Positions 59,264 to 64,000 of a stretch of 64,000 nt of DNA are shown here, one piece after another. The number at the start of each line of letters is the position of its first letter. Positions within the stretch are counted from its first letter, which is position 1. The DNA is from Cyclaneusma minus (lineage: Eukaryota; Ascomycota; Leotiomycetes; Marthamycetales; Marthamycetaceae): NCBI GenBank assembly GCA_037179335.1, contig JAKZHN010000042.1:186001-250000 (forward strand). Direction: 5' to 3'. The notes under the pieces were generated by a model that was not told the DNA's origin, did no database searches, and saw only the letters and a list, made by a program, of their open reading frames with translations. A program made the translations under genes and the position numbers.

Positions 59264-60821
59264 ATGTCATTCAGATTTGTGTCACGGATCAAGCAGTTCC
59301 TTCAAGGATTGAGAGGAGGCGGGCCTCACGAAGACGCAAAGATGCAGAACGAGACGAACGGAGCCGGAGATGCTGTCAATGGGGATATGCAACAGCTGCA
59401 TCTTGTTATTATTGGAGCTGGTCTGGCGGGTCTGGGAGCTGCTGTTGCTACGAAGGTCGCAAATCCATACCACCAAGTCACTGTTCTCGAGTCCGTCAAG
59501 GAATTAGCTGAAGTCGGGGTTCGTACTCTCTCCCATCACCTCCTTTCCATGGCCTAATCCACTTACCCTTATTCCGATTGCGCGAAATCAACCTTCCGCA
59601 TTTCCAACCTACTGTAATCTGCTATATAATGTTAACAAAACGTGATCACTTCAACAGGCTGGTCTTCAACTAACCCCCAACTCAACCCGCCTCTTCAAAA
59701 CCTGGGGCGTCTACCCAACCCTCAGCAAAGCCGCCACATTCCCCAACCGCCTCTCTGTCCACCGCTTCGACGGCACCAAAATGCTCGCCGACGAACCAGC
59801 CTTCCAAACCCAGATTGATGAACGGTACGGCGCTCCCTTCTGGGGCATGCACCGCGTCGACCTCCAGCGAACCCTCGCTGCCCGCGCCAAAGAACTAGGC
59901 GTACACTTCCGCCTCTCCGCCAAAGTCACCTCAGTAGATTTTGCCAATGCATCAGTCCAGCTGGAAAGCGGCGAGAAAGTAGAAGGAGATGTAATTCTCT
60001 GCTGCGACGGACTCTGGAGCGCCACAAGAAGTCAATTCCTCGGACGCGAAAGCAAAGCAAAACTTACGGGCGATTTGGCATATCGAATCGTCATAAACGT
60101 CGCCGATCTGCATGGTCCCGATGCGGCGGAACTCAAAGACTTCATAGCTTCCGAACGAGTGAATTTCTGGGCCGGTAACGGAACGCACGTCGTCGCTTAC
60201 ACGATGCGTGCCGGCACTGTCTTCAACATTGTACTTCTCGCTCCCGACGACTTGCCCGAAAACGTAAGCAAAGCAGAAGGCGATTTGGACGAAATGAAAA
60301 AGCTGTTTGAGGACTGGGATCCGATATTGAAGAAATTTCTGGGTCAGGTGAAGGCGGTGGCGAAGTGGAAATTGATGCATCTCGATACATTGCCGGAGTG
60401 GGCTAATAAGGAAGGGACTTTTGTCATGGCGGGGGATTGTTGTCATCCTATGCTGCCATATCTGGCTCAAGGCGCCAATAGTTCGCTCGAAGACGGTGCG
60501 GTGTTTGGAGCACTGCTTGCGAAGGTGAAGTATGAGACGAAAGGAGAGCAGTTGCCGAAAATGGCTGAGGTGTATCAGAGGGTGAGGAAGGAGAGGGGAG
60601 AGGAGATTGCGAAGGAGACGTTTAAGCAGAGGGAGGATTTTCATATGCCGGATGGAGAGAAGCAGGAAGAGAGGGATAGGTTTATGTTGAGGTGCTTGGA
60701 GATGGGGGCGCCGGAGGCGGACTTTCCGAGTAGATGGACGTGTCCGAGGGTGCAGAAGTGGTTGTATGGGTATGATAGTTATGCGGAGGCTGAGAAGGCG
60801 TTCAAGGAGACGCCTTATTAG
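59264..60821 (+). CDS. FAD-dependent aromatic monooxygenase (salicylate hydroxylase-like)
   Basis: Flavoprotein that hydroxylates an aromatic or polyketide-like substrate using NAD(P)H and O2. Exons 59,264-59,518 and 59,658-60,821 give 472 residues. The intron of 139 bases uses a gttcgt donor and acaacag-like acceptor and joins EVG to AGLQLTPN, the conserved class A monooxygenase sequence. The Rossmann motif GAGLAGLGAA is at 51-60, preceded by an unusual ~45-residue hydrophilic N-terminus with an amphipathic start (FVSRIKQFLQGLRG). The second FAD motif, GDCCHPMLPYLAQGANSSLEDG, starts at residue 344. The C-terminal ~90 residues are rich in E, K and R. No partner biosynthetic genes are adjacent, so a catabolic or detoxifying role is as likely as a biosynthetic one. 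Confidence 0.92.
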
Positions 60822-61765
60822 GAGTTGTGCGGGATTTTGCGAAGCGGATCGTCGATGCCAAAAATGGCGGAGAGGAGAGCTCGAATGGCTGATCATGTAA
60901 GGTACCTTTCTTTGATGGCTTTGAATGGTGGGCGAGCTGAGAGTAAAATCCAAAGTCTCCATAAATGTCTCACCTATCCTTCTTCCCAGCAGAAAGAGAA
61001 AAGAAAGAGAAAGAGGAAAAATCGAAACCCCCTTTCTGTGCTCATCCTTTCTCAATTCTCCCCCTTAGCAGTCAGAAGTCTTTCGCGACGTTGTGACATT
61101 GCAACGCCGCTCCCCGAGTGGCCCCGACCCAGGGCAGATATAATTCCGGAAATGCCTCTATTTTTTAAGGCGCTTTAGCGCAACGGTGGTAGGTGGCGTT
61201 GGAGAATTCCCACTTTCTTCTGCTCCCTAGGTCGAGCCTCATCGGAGGGGAAAGATTTTCTGGGAAATTTCTGTCTGCGCCGCGGCGAAGTGGACCACGC
61301 TGTCGTAAAAGATCCATCAAGTACTCCAAGCAAAGTGCCGGTGGCGATTTCTCGGAACCAGGGTCAGCATGAAAAAGGCTCAGTGGAAGGGCGTAAAGGT
61401 TTGTCCCAACCTTTATAAAGATTTGCGCAAATTCCACCACGAATCGATTGAGGGCCACCCCGACCTATGCCCGTGTCAGCGCGGAAATTGGGGGAAAGGC
61501 ATCGGCTGCAATCCAGGGCGGACCGTCCCGCGTCCACAACGGCTCCAATTTGCATTCTGTCACGAGAAAAGCAACCATTGCAGAGTACCACTACCATATA
61601 AAGCAGTACAGCGGCGTCGGCGATTGCACGACAAAACGCGGGATTCCGGGCGTAAAGGGCAGCTCGTGCTGCACTACGGAAAGGGGGCTTCGATTGGAGA
61701 AAATGAACACCCTGGTACAAATCCCTATATTCTGGTCTATATTCCACACCGGGCGCCCAACGTAG
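60822..61765. other. Intergenic, no supported gene
   Basis: After the monooxygenase stop there is a purine-rich stretch (60,990-61,020, agaaagagaaaagaaagaga). Frames at 61,369-61,854 (+) and 61,364-61,747 (-) occupy the same DNA and neither resembles a known protein. They may belong to a decayed element together with the gag-like relic that follows. Confidence 0.4.
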
Positions 61766-62017
61766 TTATCGGCGCCAAAATCGAGGAAATCGACTCAGTG
61801 ATTGTGCTTGGTAAGCCTTTCTCTGGCACAAAGGTTTTTGTAAGATACGATTGAATATGCTAACGTACTGGTCCATCTGCAGCTCTTGACGTGGAATCTG
61901 CGAGAGATTCCACAAAAACGAGACACTCCCTTTTAATTGAGCCCTGTCTCGCGGCTTGAAACGGTCCAACATTGAAGCCTTGAAGAAATCGTAGTCCTCC
62001 TCGGTCACTCCTTTCAA
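61766..62017 (-). mobile_element. Retrotransposon gag-like relic
   Basis: An 83-residue minus-strand frame contains FFKASMLDRFKPRDRAQLKG, a WNLSQ piece and then QYVSIFNRILQ. This order recalls the capsid part of Ty3-type gag proteins (LxxxFxPxx...L..L.Q...V..Y...F..I). No zinc knuckle, protease or RT follows in either direction, and the frame is short. Base composition is balanced, unlike the RIP-type relics at the left of the window, so if real it escaped or predates that mutation. The match is by eye and moderate. Confidence 0.4.
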
Positions 62018-63646
62018 AGCCTCGAGCTATCGGAGAGCGAGAGTGAGCCAGAGGACGACAAAAGCACCCCGCCGACGACTTCTTACGCCAATTTCACCGA
62101 CACAGGAAATATCATCTACAACCAGGACAACCTTTTGGAACTTTGTATAGCGGGAGAAATTGGAAGAGTACAGAACTCCAGGCTGCTGTTGATACTTGGC
62201 CCCAATGGGAAAGGACAGTTCCTTCGACTTTCGATATTTACCATCGATATAGTACTGGCTGTAAAGTTGAGAACCGTGATGCGATCGTAGTTGATGAGAT
62301 TCATGCGAATGTTTGGAAATGGCAAACTCACACTCCCTCACATCAATACCAGGCAATCATTTTATTCAACCTCTTACCCTAGGCCCCTAATACTCTTCAG
62401 CTTATCATGGGTGGTGCCAAGGCCAGCATGAACGGTTAACATTCTGCTGAGTAGGAGTTTGAAGCAGTATCGCAACGACTTGCCTTCGTTTTCTGGATTT
62501 GTATTCTCTGGAGCAAGTTCATTAAGGCAATAATGGAGGCTGACATAGCATGACTGAATAGGCATCAGCATAGTGCTTTACAGCGATGTTGACTTTGTAA
62601 TACGAGTTTGAAAAGATTCATAGCTTCCTCTTCCGACATCTGACCATCGTACTTCATCTTGTCATCCTTTTTATGCCTTCATTAGCTCAGCGATTTGCTT
62701 GGAAATTGTAGACTGAAGTGGCTGCGCAGGCTACGATACTCTAGAATATCGTCTTCGGGACGCTTCGATTAAGGGCATATGGACGAGTAAAACGCTTGGT
62801 GAATCCGAAACTCGATTCCCATGCGGTCCATGCCGTTGATGAATACCTAGCAAGAAGTGTTTGTTAAGAGAACAATAATGTGGAGGAGTATGGAAGGAAA
62901 TGGGTGGGCTAATCGAATCGTTGACGAACATGGAGCGGGCATAACTCAACTCAGTAGCGAGGTAGCTGGACTTGCGCAGTTGGGCAGGCTTCGGCTTTGC
63001 ATTGGTGAATGCCCGGTTAGAGGAGGTAAAAATCTTACTTATAGATTCTACCTTATCCTTGCCAGCCGCCTCAAAGGAACTTCTCTAGATGCAACTACAT
63101 CCTTGAAGCGTTTAGTGCCGAGGCATCATTGTCACAACTCACATAACAGCCAGGCTCGTGAACACACATAAGAGTAATCAATCGAACCTCATTTATTGCT
63201 CCCGCTCCGTATTTGCACGATTATACTCCTATCCCAGAGTATATAATCCCCTGGCATCAGAGACCATGAATGCATAAAATTAACCCACCAAGTCTTCCCT
63301 CCATCACAGCCAGTGCAAAGCACCGGAGGACTAGAGGGGAAGAAATGTCAAGATGTAGAGGCAGAAGTGTAAAGCTCTGTATCCGAAACGCCCCCAAATG
63401 CAAGAAACTCCGCTGAAAAACAAAAACAGGCTCAAAGCCGAGCCATTATTGCAAGCTCTTTGCCATCTCCGCTCTGTTGTAATGTTGGCCATCTCTGCGA
63501 GCTCACTCGCCGGAAAACCGATGTCATGCTTCTTTCTTGCTGACTGTGCTTCCCGCAGACACCACAAACGAAAGCATGGGACTGACGTTTGAACGTTTGA
63601 CAGTTTTTGCTTCGTCCTTGGAAAAACACCCAAGCCCCGACTATGA
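62018..63646. other. Intergenic, no gene recognised
   Basis: Short overlapping frames on both strands (for example 62,027-62,356 (-), 62,857-63,171 (+) and 63,331-63,726 (-)) show no family similarity. The last ~100 bases are the 3' flank of the carrier gene. Confidence 0.45.
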
Positions 63647-64000
63647 TTAAGCACGTTTACCACCGAACAACGCAGGCAGGCTCTTCCAGCCCTCCTTGCC
63701 TCCTGGCATCTCAGTGCGGCGACCAAAGTTCTCGTCCAGGTCCAGGATAATCTTCATGGCGTTCTTGCTCCTGAGGTACGCCATCGATCCAGGCTGTGCT
63801 GACAAGCCTGGAGTCGCACCTTGCTGGGCCATCTGCGCCTCGGGCCTGTGGCTTCCGGGCATAGGCAATAGGTTCTGGAGCACCTCATACGCAGCCAGGG
63901 TGAATCCGAACTGAGGTGACGATCGGAGGATACGAGCCGGGCCACCCTTGAAGAAGGCCTTGAATCCCTCCTCTTGCAGGATTGTCTTGGCAGCATGGCG
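63647..64000 (-). CDS. AGC1: Mitochondrial aspartate/glutamate carrier, 3' end (partial)
   Basis: The last 117 codons of a gene that enters from the right edge; the 5' part is outside the window. The visible part starts in RHAAKTILQEEGFKAFFKGG, then PARILRSSPQFGFTLAAYEVLQ. This is the final transmembrane repeat of mitochondrial carriers, and this wording is typical of the calcium-regulated aspartate/glutamate carriers (Agc1/aralar). A ~85-residue tail follows the carrier fold, Gln/Ala/Pro-rich then charged, ending LPALFGGKRA. The carrier exchanges aspartate and glutamate across the inner membrane in the malate-aspartate shuttle. EF-hands and the first carrier repeats cannot be seen here, so the subclass is judged from the C-terminal repeat alone. 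Confidence 0.85.
   Translation of the reverse strand, partial: RHAAKTILQEEGFKAFFKGGPARILRSSPQFGFTLAAYEVLQNLLPMPGSHRPEAQMAQQGATPGLSAQPGSMAYLRSKNAMKIILDLDENFGRRTEMPGGKEGWKSLPALFGGKRA

Noticed and set aside
48401..60821. Secondary-metabolite cluster (oxidase, glycosyltransferase, monooxygenase, transporter)
   Set aside because: No backbone synthase or pathway transcription factor is present; genes are separated by housekeeping genes and wide gaps.

Overview
The window is nuclear DNA of a filamentous ascomycete, most likely a Dothideomycete (inference). Genes carry short GT-AG introns of about 50-140 bases, and a large A/T-dominated block abuts ordinary gene-dense sequence. That two-speed layout is typical of genomes shaped by repeat-induced point mutation (RIP). 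No bacterial, viral, CRISPR or toxin feature was recognised.

1-24,180 is an AT-rich, RIP-like graveyard of retrotransposons with no intact gene. By translating through stops I recognise two Ty3/gypsy reverse-transcriptase fragments in opposite orientations around a ~310-base palindrome (2.7-5.4 kb). I also recognise a Ty1/copia relic on the plus strand (gag about 10.6-11.1 kb; protease, integrase, RT and RNase H about 15.5-18.8 kb). A second gypsy relic on the minus strand (12.1-13.1 kb) splits it. LTR-like repeats lie near 8.1-8.5 and 18.9-19.3 kb. The edge of the block (23.5-24.9 kb) is built of three different tandem arrays.

25.8-38.5 kb is gene-dense: Spg1/Tem1-type septation GTPase (-), glycine cleavage H protein (+), porphobilinogen deaminase (-), a GHSMG alpha/beta hydrolase (+), an unrecognised small basic protein (-), an SRPK-like kinase (-) and a fusaric-acid-resistance/brefeldin-sensitivity-like membrane protein (+). 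Most pairs are divergent and share promoters of 320-490 bases.

39.2-64 kb is sparser. It holds a frame-disrupted cysteine-containing gene remnant (-), an 808-residue protein with a fungal STAND-type N-terminus and a DUF8035-like domain (+), and a peroxisomal alcohol oxidase (+). These are followed by a family 90 glycosyltransferase (-), an intron-containing tRNA-Lys(CUU), the RNA polymerase III subunit Rpc53/Rpc4 (-), an FAD monooxygenase (+), a gag-like relic, and the 3' end of a mitochondrial aspartate/glutamate carrier (-) running off the right edge. The genes are mostly unrelated housekeeping and metabolic functions; I see no biosynthetic cluster and no operon-like logic. Exon borders were derived by hand from splice signals and reading-frame continuity.
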